A DNA stretch of 44,119 nucleotides from Oscillospiraceae bacterium (lineage in GTDB: Bacteria; Bacillota; Clostridia; Oscillospirales; Oscillospiraceae), in contig JAFRDM010000018.1 in assembly GCA_017403885.1 (NCBI GenBank), positions 1 through 44,119 of the forward strand, given 5' to 3'. The notes below the pieces were generated by a model that was given only the letters and a program-made list of their open reading frames with translations, did no database searches and was not told the origin of the DNA. Below, piece after piece: positions 24,918 through 33,111 of this stretch (positions within the stretch are counted from its first letter, which is position 1; every line of letters begins with the position of its first letter). The position numbers were made by a program, and so were the translations under genes.

Positions 24918-25910
24918 ATGGGACTGAATATCAGAGGCAGAAGCCTTCTTACCCTGCTGGACTATACGCCCGAGGAGATCGAGTATCTTCTTGATCTCGC
25001 GGCGGAGTTCAAGCGCATGAAGTACAACGGCGTCGAGCACAAATGGCTCACGGACAAGCAGATCGTGCTGCTGTTCGAGAAGACCTCCACCCGCACCCGC
25101 TGCTCCTTCGAGGTCGCGGCGCGCGATCTGGGCATGGGCGTCACCTTCCTCGACCCGGGTTCCTCGCAAATGGGCAAGAAGGAATCCATTGCCGACACCG
25201 CCAAGGTGCTCGGCAGAATGTACGACGGCATCGAGTACCGCGGCTTCAAGCAGTCCACGGTCGAGGATCTGGCAAAGTACTCCGGCGTGCCGGTTTGGAA
25301 CGGCCTGACCGACGATTTCCATCCCACGCAGATGCTCGCGGATATCCTGACCGCGCGCGAGGAGTTCGGCGATCTCAAGGGTCGTAAGCTGACCTTCTTC
25401 GGCGACGCGCGCAACAACGTCGCCAACTCTCTCATGGTCGTTTGCGCCAAGCTGGGCCTGCATTACTGTGCCTGCGGCCCGAAGGAGCTGATGCCTGCCG
25501 AGCGGCTGATCGAAAAATGCCATGAGATCGCCGGCGAGACCGGCGCGGTGCTGGAGTTCACAGAGGACCCGGCGCAGGGCGCAAAGGACTGCGACATCCT
25601 CTACACCGATATCTGGCTGTCGATGGGCGAACCGGCTGAGCTGTGGGAGCAGCGCATCAAGCTCCTGCTGCCCTATCAGGTCAACGGCGCGCTGATGGAG
25701 AAGGCAAAACCCACGGCCATCTTCATGCACTGCCTGCCTGCCTTCCATGACCGCATGACCACCGTCGGCGAGGAGATCTATCAGAAGTTCGGGCTTGACG
25801 CCATGGAGGTCACCGACGAGGTGTTCCTCGGCAGCCATGCGCGTCAGTTCCGCGAGGCGGAGAACCGCATGCACACGATCAAGGCCGTCGTCTACGCGAC
25901 GCTCAAGTAA
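24918..25910 (+). CDS. arcB: Ornithine carbamoyltransferase
   Basis: The 330-residue enzyme interconverts citrulline plus phosphate with ornithine plus carbamoyl phosphate. Visible motifs: carbamoyl-phosphate loop STRTRCSFE (57-65), FHPTQMLAD (134-142), the SMG loop DIWLSMGE (231-238) and HCLP (271-274). Its position directly after arginine deiminase points to the catabolic role (arcB) and not to biosynthesis (argF), although the two cannot be separated by motif. GGAGG precedes the ATG. Carbamate kinase, the ATP-yielding third step, and an arginine/ornithine antiporter are not in the window. Confidence 0.94.
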   Translation: MGLNIRGRSLLTLLDYTPEEIEYLLDLAAEFKRMKYNGVEHKWLTDKQIVLLFEKTSTRTRCSFEVAARDLGMGVTFLDPGSSQMGKKESIADTAKVLGRMYDGIEYRGFKQSTVEDLAKYSGVPVWNGLTDDFHPTQMLADILTAREEFGDLKGRKLTFFGDARNNVANSLMVVCAKLGLHYCACGPKELMPAERLIEKCHEIAGETGAVLEFTEDPAQGAKDCDILYTDIWLSMGEPAELWEQRIKLLLPYQVNGALMEKAKPTAIFMHCLPAFHDRMTTVGEEIYQKFGLDAMEVTDEVFLGSHARQFREAENRMHTIKAVVYATLK

Positions 25911-25935
25911 GCTTCCGGTTTCCGGCATCCGGCAG

Positions 25936-25967
25936 AGAAAGGCTTCCCCAAGGAGGGAAGCCTTTCT
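25936..25967 (+). terminator. Terminator of the argS-arcA-arcB unit
   Basis: A 13-bp stem (25936-25948 with 25955-25967), six-base loop, then CTTTTT-rich sequence, 25 bases after the arcB stop. Confidence 0.9.
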
Positions 25968-26213
25968 TCTTTTTCGCATGCGAGGGCGTGCGCGCTTAAA
26001 AAGAACGGATCGCGGCAGGGATTGGCCATCAGGGCAGTCCCTGTTTTTTCATATGTTGGGCTCGGTCCGCGGCATTTCTTCCCCACGTCCAAGCTGCTTG
26101 CTGCTTGTGCGGATCAGCCGGATCGAACAGCCGATCAGCGTCCCCGTCATGCCGTACATGACGGCTTTGCCGGAATGCCCGTCCCTTTCGATCGAACGGC
26201 CATTTATTCCCGC

Positions 26214-26242
26214 TTGATACAGGGCGAAAAAAAGCGTATAGT
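26214..26242 (+). promoter_or_regulatory. Strong promoter placed for a leaderless transcript
   Basis: TTGATA (26214-26219), 17 bases, TATAGT (26237-26242). Each hexamer is one base from consensus. The -10 ends six bases before the ATG at 26249, so transcription should begin at or within a base or two of the start codon. Confidence 0.75.
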
Positions 26243-26248
26243 ACGAGC

Positions 26249-27376
26249 ATGGAAACGACTGCGACAAAAAAACGCGGCCTTGCCGCCATATTCGCGCTTT
26301 GCCCGAAGCGCCATGCGCTCCTGCTCGTCTCGGCGGGTCTGATCGCGCTTCATTTGCTCACAAGGGGCGATCATGCGCTGATGGTCCTCGTCTCCGAAAG
26401 GCTTGTGAGGCCGCTGCACCGCGCGCTCGGCTCGCTGAACGCCCGCGTGCCCTTTTCGATGGCGGAGCTTCTGCTTGCGTTCTTCGTGCCTGCGCTGCTG
26501 CTGTACATAGCCGTCCAGATCGTCGGTTTGATCCGAAAAGGCGAGAGGGCCGTCCGGCTGTACCGCACGCTCGTTACACTGCTTGCGGCGGGACTTTCCG
26601 TCTACGCGCTGTTCTGTCTTCTCTGGGGCGTGTACTACTACGCGGACGACTTCGCCGCCAAAAGCGGCTTTGAAAACGGCCCGGTCAGCACCGAGCAGCT
26701 CGAGAGTGTGACGCGCTATTTTGCCCGCCTGGCAAACGAATACGCCGCCGAGGTGCCGCGCGACGAAAACGGACTGTGCTGTTCGGACAGGACGGAGATC
26801 CTGCGCCGCTCGCCGGAGGTCTTTGCGGAAACGGAGAAACGGTATCCCTGCCTCGAGGGGCCGCCGCTTGCCGCGAAGGGCATCCGATGCTCGCGCGTAA
26901 TGAGCTATCTCGACTTCTCCGGATTCTTCTTTCCCTTTACGGCGGAGGCGAACGTCAACATGGACATGCCCGCCTGCGACCTCGCGGCCACCGTGGCGCA
27001 CGAGCTGTCGCATCAGCGGGGCGTGGCCAAGGAGCAGGAAGCAAACTTTACGGCCGTGCTGGCCAGTCTCGAATACGGGGATCCCGATTACTGTTACAGC
27101 GCCTGCCTGCTGGCCTACACGCATCTGGGCAATGCGCTCTACGGCGCCGACCGCGAGGCCTGGGAAACGATCTTCGAAAGTCTCAGCGAGGACGTGCTGC
27201 GGGATATCCTGTCGCGAAGGGAGTATTGGGCGCAGTTCGACACGCCTGTGCAGACGGCCTCGAACACAGTGTACGAGGGATTTCTGCACAGCTACGATCA
27301 GACACTGGGGCTGAAGAGCTACGGCGCCTGCGTCGACCTGCTGGTAAACTGCTATTACAAGGCTTCTCTCGGATAA
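26249..27376 (+). CDS. DUF3810-like membrane protein with HExxH motif
   Basis: The 375-residue product has three hydrophobic helices in its N-terminal third (about 23-40, 70-95 and 108-130), then a soluble part with ATVAHELSHQRGVAKEQEANF. HELSH is a zinc-protease HExxH motif and the downstream Glu could be the third ligand, as in the DUF3810 family. Substrate and role are unknown; membrane protein turnover or envelope maintenance are possible. No Shine-Dalgarno sequence lies upstream, and the promoter -10 ends six bases before the ATG, so the mRNA is probably leaderless. A terminator separates it from the converging carD-like gene. Confidence 0.85.
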   Translation: METTATKKRGLAAIFALCPKRHALLLVSAGLIALHLLTRGDHALMVLVSERLVRPLHRALGSLNARVPFSMAELLLAFFVPALLLYIAVQIVGLIRKGERAVRLYRTLVTLLAAGLSVYALFCLLWGVYYYADDFAAKSGFENGPVSTEQLESVTRYFARLANEYAAEVPRDENGLCCSDRTEILRRSPEVFAETEKRYPCLEGPPLAAKGIRCSRVMSYLDFSGFFFPFTAEANVNMDMPACDLAATVAHELSHQRGVAKEQEANFTAVLASLEYGDPDYCYSACLLAYTHLGNALYGADREAWETIFESLSEDVLRDILSRREYWAQFDTPVQTASNTVYEGFLHSYDQTLGLKSYGACVDLLVNCYYKASLG

Positions 27377-27383
27377 AAACGAA

Positions 27384-27415
27384 AGAGCGAGGACTGCATC
27401 CGCAGCCCTCGCTCT
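27384..27415. terminator. Terminator between the DUF3810 and carD-like genes
   Basis: Stem 27384-27397 with 27402-27415 (one mismatch), four-base loop. On the minus strand it is followed by TTTCGTTTTT, so it mainly ends the carD-like gene; it may also end the plus-strand gene. Confidence 0.8.
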
Positions 27416-27429
27416 CAGCATATTGTTTA

Positions 27430-27921
27430 TTATTCCGCCCCGGCGACGCTCCGGGTGATGTAATCCTCGACCTCGCCGATCTCGATCCCCAGCGCGACGG
27501 AAAGCTCGCCGTGCAGGATGTCCTTGGCGCGCTTCATCGTCGCCTCCGCGCGGCTGCTCTTGGTCTTGCGGTCGGCCATGCGGGAGCGGAGACCCTTGAT
27601 CACGGAGACCAGCGCCTCGCAGGAGTGGAGCTTGAAGAGGTCTTTGTAAAAAGCGTCGACATGGTTGAAGCGCGTATCGCTGCAGATCGCCGGCTCGATG
27701 CCGGGGATCGTAGCGATGAAGGCCTCCGCCTCCTCCTTGCTCATGACCGGCCGCATATACGCGGCGGAATCAACCGGCGTGAAATAGGTCCCGCTTCCGA
27801 CCAGGGGCTTAAGGTGATAATAGACCTTGCCGCCGGGTCCGTCCATCGGCAGCGTGCCGATCTCGGAGACGGTGCAGACGCCGTTTTCTCCGTATATGAT
27901 TTTCTCCCCGACGGAAAACAT
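27430..27921 (-). CDS. CarD-family transcriptional regulator
   Basis: The 163-residue protein starts with a CarD/TRCF-type RNA-polymerase interaction domain (FSVGEKIIYGENGVCTVSEI, then YYHLKPL and a VDSAAYMRPVMS stretch) and ends in a helical, basic domain typical of CarD C-termini (about 85-160). Such proteins bind the RNA polymerase beta subunit and adjust open-complex stability at promoters, often of rRNA or stress genes. GTGGGGGAT precedes the ATG. It is divergent from hemZ across an AT-rich 248-base region. Targets cannot be read from sequence. Confidence 0.88.
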   Translation of the reverse strand: MFSVGEKIIYGENGVCTVSEIGTLPMDGPGGKVYYHLKPLVGSGTYFTPVDSAAYMRPVMSKEEAEAFIATIPGIEPAICSDTRFNHVDAFYKDLFKLHSCEALVSVIKGLRSRMADRKTKSSRAEATMKRAKDILHGELSVALGIEIGEVEDYITRSVAGAE

Positions 27922-28062
27922 CGAATATTATCCCCCACTTTATTACTTACAGTATAATCATACACTATTCTCCGAAAAAATTCCAATGTTTTTTTCGCAA
28001 AAACGGCCTTTTTTTTAAAGATTTTTCTCTCAAATCGCTTGATTTTTCAATTATTTTAACCG

Positions 28063-28091
28063 TTGTCATCTTATCTGCGGTCTGTTATAAT
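28063..28091 (+). promoter_or_regulatory. Promoter of hemZ and the downstream kinase
   Basis: TTGTCA (28063-28068), 17 bases, consensus TATAAT (28086-28091), about 78 bases before the hemZ start, in AT-rich sequence. Confidence 0.8.
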
Positions 28092-28169
28092 AATACCGCA
28101 TGATTTTCAGGCGCTTTCCGATCTGTAAACGGAGAGAAAGGACCCGCGCAAAAGCGCTGGAGAGAGAAC

Positions 28170-29645
28170 GTGAAGCTGTATTTTCGCGGTCATGAATACC
28201 GTTACGCGGTCGAGCAGATGCTGCTCACGCTTTTTCCGGACGAACGGCCGGAGTACCCCGCCGGGAAGCCGGAGGGGGAGCGGATGGAGATCCGTCTCCA
28301 CCGCGCGGCCAGCTTCACGACGGCCAGCTGTGTTTTGCACCGGGGCGGCGTGTCCCGCGGCCTCGCCCGCGCGGACAACCGTGCGCTGACGGACGCGCTC
28401 ACGACCGAGCGGGTCGAACAGCGCCTCGTCAAAAACGCCGTATACCGCGCCGCGCTTGCCGCGGGGCATGAAAAGCCGGCCTGGGGCGCGCTGACCGGCG
28501 TACGGCCGGGCAAGCTCCTCACGCCGCTGCTCAAGGGCGAAGCGAGCGAGAGCAGGGCGCTGCGGCGCTTTATCGAGGCCTACGATGTTTCGCCGCGGCG
28601 CGCCGCGCTCTGCCTCGACGCTGCGCGCTGCACGGTCACGGCCGAAAGCTCGCTTGCGGAAAAGGACGTCTGTCTCTATCTCGGCATACCCTTTTGCCCG
28701 ACGCGCTGCGCCTACTGCAGCTTTGTCAGTCAGTCGGTGGAGAAGAGCATGAAGCTGATCGAACCCTTCCTCGACGCGCTGGAGAAGGAGATCGAGGCGA
28801 CGGGCGAGCAGGTGAGAAGACTCGGCCTGCGGCCGGTGGCGCTCTATTTCGGCGGCGGCACGCCCACGACGCTCTCGCCGGAGCAGCTCGACCGTGTCTG
28901 CCGCAAGCTGGAGACGAGCTTTGATCTCTCCGCGCTGAGAGAGTTTACCGTCGAGGCCGGGCGTCCGGATACGATCACCACGGAGAAGCTGCGGACACTG
29001 CGCGCCCACGGAGTCGACCGCGTCAGCGTCAACCCGCAGACCATGTCGGACGACGTGCTCGAGGCCATCGGGCGCCGTCACACGGCTGCCGATATCCTCA
29101 CGGCGCTCGACAGGGTACGCACGGTCGGCGGATTTGCCGTGAACATGGATTTGATCGCCGGCCTCCCCGGCGACGACCGGGAGGGATTTCGCAGCACGCT
29201 CTCGCAGGTGCTCGCGCTCGCACCCGAGAACATCACGGTGCATACGCTGAGCTTGAAAAAAGGCTCTCGTATCCTCACCGAGGGCGCGGAGATCCCCGGA
29301 GCGGCCGAGGTGGGGCACATGCTCGATTTTGCGGAGAAGACGCTCCGCGCGGCGGGCTACGGACCCTATTACCTCTATCGGCAGAAGTTCATGTCCGGCG
29401 GCTTCGAGAATGTCGGCTGGACGCGCGAGGGATACGTCAATCTCTATAACATCTGCATCATGGAGGAGCTGTGCAGCATCCTCTCCATGGGCGGTGGCGG
29501 CTCGACCAAGCTGATCCGGCACGACGGCGGGCGCAACCTGCGCTTTATCGCGCCGAAATACCCGCTGGAGTACATAAACGGTATCCGCGGCGTCTGTGCC
29601 GAAAAGGAGAAAATATCTGCATTTTATTGCGGATTGGAGGAATAA
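28170..29645 (+). CDS. hemZ: HemZ-type radical SAM protein (coproporphyrinogen dehydrogenase-like)
   Basis: The 491-residue protein has a HemZ-type N-terminal region (about 1-160, with WGALTGVRPGKLL) and a radical SAM domain with the cluster motif CPTRCAYC (C176, C180, C183), then FGGGTPTTLS and the later AGLPGDDREGF, as in HemN/HemW/HemZ proteins. The name implies oxygen-independent oxidation of coproporphyrinogen III, but HemZ and HemW relatives can act as heme chaperones, so the true reaction is uncertain. The start is GTG 28170, after GGAGAGAGA. The kinase gene begins two bases after the stop, so they are coupled. Confidence 0.9.
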   Translation: MKLYFRGHEYRYAVEQMLLTLFPDERPEYPAGKPEGERMEIRLHRAASFTTASCVLHRGGVSRGLARADNRALTDALTTERVEQRLVKNAVYRAALAAGHEKPAWGALTGVRPGKLLTPLLKGEASESRALRRFIEAYDVSPRRAALCLDAARCTVTAESSLAEKDVCLYLGIPFCPTRCAYCSFVSQSVEKSMKLIEPFLDALEKEIEATGEQVRRLGLRPVALYFGGGTPTTLSPEQLDRVCRKLETSFDLSALREFTVEAGRPDTITTEKLRTLRAHGVDRVSVNPQTMSDDVLEAIGRRHTAADILTALDRVRTVGGFAVNMDLIAGLPGDDREGFRSTLSQVLALAPENITVHTLSLKKGSRILTEGAEIPGAAEVGHMLDFAEKTLRAAGYGPYYLYRQKFMSGGFENVGWTREGYVNLYNICIMEELCSILSMGGGGSTKLIRHDGGRNLRFIAPKYPLEYINGIRGVCAEKEKISAFYCGLEE

Positions 29646-29647
29646 GC

Positions 29648-30583
29648 ATGTCATACGATCTTTCTGAACTCAATTTCCGCACCGTGTCCGACCCCCGCGG
29701 TTTGATCGAGGAAGGAGACGCGCGCTACCGTGCCAGTGTGGAAAAAGCGGCGGAGATGATCGCGGAAAACATCGGGAACAGCCCCATCGTGCTGCTCTCG
29801 GGCCCGTCCGGCTCCGGCAAGACGACGACGGCCGTGAAGGTGGCCGAGGCGCTGGAATGCCGCGGCATCCGCAGCCACTACGTCGGGATGGACGATTATT
29901 TCAACACCGTCAGCCCCGAGACCACGCCCCGCACGCCGGAAGGTGAGTATGACCTTGAAAGCCCGCTGTGTCTGGACATGGAGCTGATGAACGAACATTT
30001 CACGATGCTCGCGCGCGGCGAGCGCATCTATGTGCCGAAGTACGAATTCTCACGCAGGATGCGCGCCTACGAGCCCTCCAAGTCCCTCAAGCTGGGCCGT
30101 GACGAGATCGTGATCTTCGAGGGTATCCACGCGCTCAACGATATGATCACGCTGCGGCATCCGGAGGCTTTCAAACTGTATATCTCCGCGCGCAGTGATG
30201 TGACCTTCGGCGGGCGGATAGTCTTCAAGCGTACCTGGTTCCGTCTCGTGCGCCGCCTCGTGCGCGATTTTAATTTCCGCGGCTCCTCCGCGGCCGAAAC
30301 GATGAGTATGTGGGCCAATGTCCGCCGCGGTGAAAAGGCGTATATTTCGCCGTTCAAGGACAAGGCCGATTTCCAGTTCGACTCCTCTCTGCCCTACGAG
30401 CTGCCGGTGTTCAATCACACGGCCACGGCCCTGTTCCAGACTGTGCCGGAGGGGATCGAGCGCTTTGACGAACTGCGCGCCGTGCTGCCTGCGCTCCAGC
30501 TCTTCGGCGACATCGACGAAAGTTTGGTCCCGGCCGACTCGCTGATCCGGGAGTTTATCGGCGGCGGCAGCTACGAATACTGA
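29648..30583 (+). CDS. Uridine-kinase-like nucleoside kinase
   Basis: A 311-residue P-loop kinase: Walker A GPSGSGKTT (52-60), GMDDYFNTVSP as the substrate-binding DDYF segment, and IVIFEGIHALND like the lid-side motif of the uridine/phosphoribulokinase family. Related Firmicutes proteins often have an N-terminal TGS-like domain that is absent here, so this is the short form. The ATG at 29648 has GGAGG nine bases upstream; the frame is also open upstream but overlaps hemZ. The true substrate (uridine, cytidine or other) is not certain. Confidence 0.87.
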   Translation: MSYDLSELNFRTVSDPRGLIEEGDARYRASVEKAAEMIAENIGNSPIVLLSGPSGSGKTTTAVKVAEALECRGIRSHYVGMDDYFNTVSPETTPRTPEGEYDLESPLCLDMELMNEHFTMLARGERIYVPKYEFSRRMRAYEPSKSLKLGRDEIVIFEGIHALNDMITLRHPEAFKLYISARSDVTFGGRIVFKRTWFRLVRRLVRDFNFRGSSAAETMSMWANVRRGEKAYISPFKDKADFQFDSSLPYELPVFNHTATALFQTVPEGIERFDELRAVLPALQLFGDIDESLVPADSLIREFIGGGSYEY

Positions 30584-30590
30584 AAAGGGT

Positions 30591-30632
30591 AAAAGCCGCA
30601 GGAGGATGCAGATGCATCCTCCCGCGGCTTTT
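30591..30632. terminator. Bidirectional terminator after the kinase gene
   Basis: A 20-bp stem with one mismatch (30591-30610 with 30613-30632) and a two-base spacer, with A-rich and T-rich feet. It separates converging genes. Confidence 0.9.
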
Positions 30633-30671
30633 ATGCCTGCGAGGGACGAGGCCTTCGACGTACCGCCCGGC

Positions 30672-31730
30672 TCAATCCATATACTTTCCGTCGAAGCAAT
30701 CCTCGGGCAGACAGTCGGCCAGCCCGATGAGCAGCGTGCTCATGCTGAGAGGCTGTTCGGGCACGGAGGCGCTGAGCGCCGACGTGGGGATGCGCCGCGC
30801 GAGAGATACGCGCGCGGCCGTGCCGCTGCCCGCACGGCTCTCGAGCATCAGCGTGCCGCCGTGCGCCCGGGCGATGCCGCGCACGACAGAAAGGCCGAGA
30901 CCCGCGCCTCTGCCGAGCTCACCGAGCCCGTAGCCATCGCGGTAGCGTTCGAATACACTTCCCATCGCCTCTTCACGGATCCCGCACCCGTTGTCGCTGA
31001 CCGACAGGATCAGCTGTGTGGGCGTGGGCGTAAGGCTCAGCGTGATCTGACTGAATCCCTCGGCGTGGAGCAGGCTGTTGGAAATCAGATTGCAGATCAA
31101 TTGTTCGATCAGCATACGGTCGCCGAGCAGACATAGGCCGGCCTCGACATTGAGCTGGATGCAGACGTCATGGTACAGCATGGAGATAGTGTCCGCGGTC
31201 TGGCGGCAGAGCGCCGAAAGATCGAGCGCCGCCATGTCGGCCGACAGCTCTCCCGCTGCGGCGGCGCGCACGACGGAGGCGTTCTCCAGCAGACGCGTGA
31301 TGGAAAAGACGCTGCGCTGCATAGCGCGCAGTTCTCCCACCAGCGACTCGCTGCCCGCTTTCTCGGCATGCGAGCGGCACAGATCCTGCGACAGACGCAG
31401 ATTCATCAGCGCGCTGCGCATGGAGAAAAGAAAAGCGTCGTTCACCGGCGTGAGGGAATAGCCGATCTCGGAGAGAAAGAATGCCTGCAGGTCGTCCTGC
31501 TTCATCGTGCGAACGTTCAGCGGCTTCCCGGCGACCGTCGTGTCGGCGGTGAAGACGCGTGCCTGCGCCTCGGTGATATCGGCGGAAAAGATATCGCCGA
31601 GCGGCTTGCCGACAAGATCGCCTCCGAGCAGCTTTTCCGCGCGGGCGTTGACATAGACGATCCGTCCGCCGCGCACCAGAAGCGCCGCCTCGCTCGCGAG
31701 CGAGAGGACCTTCGTAGAAATCGTAAGCAT
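30672..31730 (-). CDS. PAS-domain sensor histidine-kinase-like protein
   Basis: The 352-residue protein has no membrane helix. A PAS-like domain (about 10-65, ALLVRGGRIVYVNARAEKLL) is followed by a helical region and a HATPase_c domain with N-box NLISNSLLHA, G1 DNGCGI and G2 GAGLGLSVVRGIARAHGG. I see no clear H-box: the helix before the ATPase domain (RAMQRSVFSITRLLENAS) has Gln/Arg where His is expected, so autophosphorylation is doubtful or uses another site. I chose ATG 31730 (GGAAGG eight bases upstream) over a GTG nine bases earlier. No response regulator is adjacent. Confidence 0.82.
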   Translation of the reverse strand: MLTISTKVLSLASEAALLVRGGRIVYVNARAEKLLGGDLVGKPLGDIFSADITEAQARVFTADTTVAGKPLNVRTMKQDDLQAFFLSEIGYSLTPVNDAFLFSMRSALMNLRLSQDLCRSHAEKAGSESLVGELRAMQRSVFSITRLLENASVVRAAAAGELSADMAALDLSALCRQTADTISMLYHDVCIQLNVEAGLCLLGDRMLIEQLICNLISNSLLHAEGFSQITLSLTPTPTQLILSVSDNGCGIREEAMGSVFERYRDGYGLGELGRGAGLGLSVVRGIARAHGGTLMLESRAGSGTAARVSLARRIPTSALSASVPEQPLSMSTLLIGLADCLPEDCFDGKYMD

Positions 31731-31769
31731 GGGGCCCACCTTCCTGCCATAGTTTTCCTTTCCTGTCTG

Positions 31770-31798
31770 ATTCTAACAAAAACCGACAAAATATACAA
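31770..31798 (-). promoter_or_regulatory. Promoter of the sensor-kinase gene
   Basis: On the minus strand: TTGTAT (31793-31798), 17 bases, TAGAAT (31770-31775), about 40 bases before the start. Confidence 0.6.
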
Positions 31799-31872
31799 TA
31801 CCCGAAGTCTTTGCATCCCGAAACAGGCATCATTTTCGGCAAATTTTTGTGTGGACAAGACCGAATGAAAAC

Positions 31873-31902
31873 TTGCTTTTTGTCAATAGTATATGATACA
31901 AT
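31873..31902 (+). promoter_or_regulatory. Promoter of gap
   Basis: TTGCTT (31873-31878), an 18-base spacer and TACAAT (31897-31902) with TG at 31894-31895 (extended -10). The leader is about 90 bases; no riboswitch was recognised in it. Confidence 0.65.
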
Positions 31903-31994
31903 TCAACTGTTCAGCAAGGGAGTTTTTGGCTGCCCTGCTGGTTGTGTGTCAACACACCCCGATATGCTTATTTTTTTAAAAACGGAGGATATGA

Positions 31995-33026
<1,032 letters not shown>

Positions 33027-33063
33027 TAAGCAAACAGGGACTATTTCAAGTCCACACATAAAA

Positions 33064-33094
33064 AGCGCCCTCTTTTAATTGAAAAGAGGGCGCT
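33064..33094 (+). terminator. Terminator of gap
   Basis: A 13-bp perfect stem (33064-33076 with 33082-33094), five-base loop, then GTTTTA. A TTG in the loop opens the frame of the next gene, but ATG 33112 is the better start. Confidence 0.85.
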
Positions 33095-33111
33095 GTTTTA
33101 CAGGTGTTGAC

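Larger units (their letters stand above)
25911..26248. other. Intergenic region between arcB and the DUF3810 gene
   Basis: 338 bases. It holds the arc terminator (25936-25967) and the promoter at 26214-26242. A minus-strand frame (about 26049-26159, up to 37 codons) has codon use somewhat like the real genes but no ribosome site and no recognised family; I do not call it. Confidence 0.6.

Noticed and set aside
24918..25910. Biosynthetic argF rather than catabolic arcB
   Set aside because: Sequence alone cannot separate them; the direct position after arginine deiminase favours the catabolic name, and no other arginine biosynthesis gene is present.
26049..26267. Minus-strand frame of 72 codons upstream of the DUF3810 gene
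   Set aside because: The last 35 codons look gene-like in third-position GC, but there is no ribosome site or recognised family, and the frame covers the promoter of the divergent gene.
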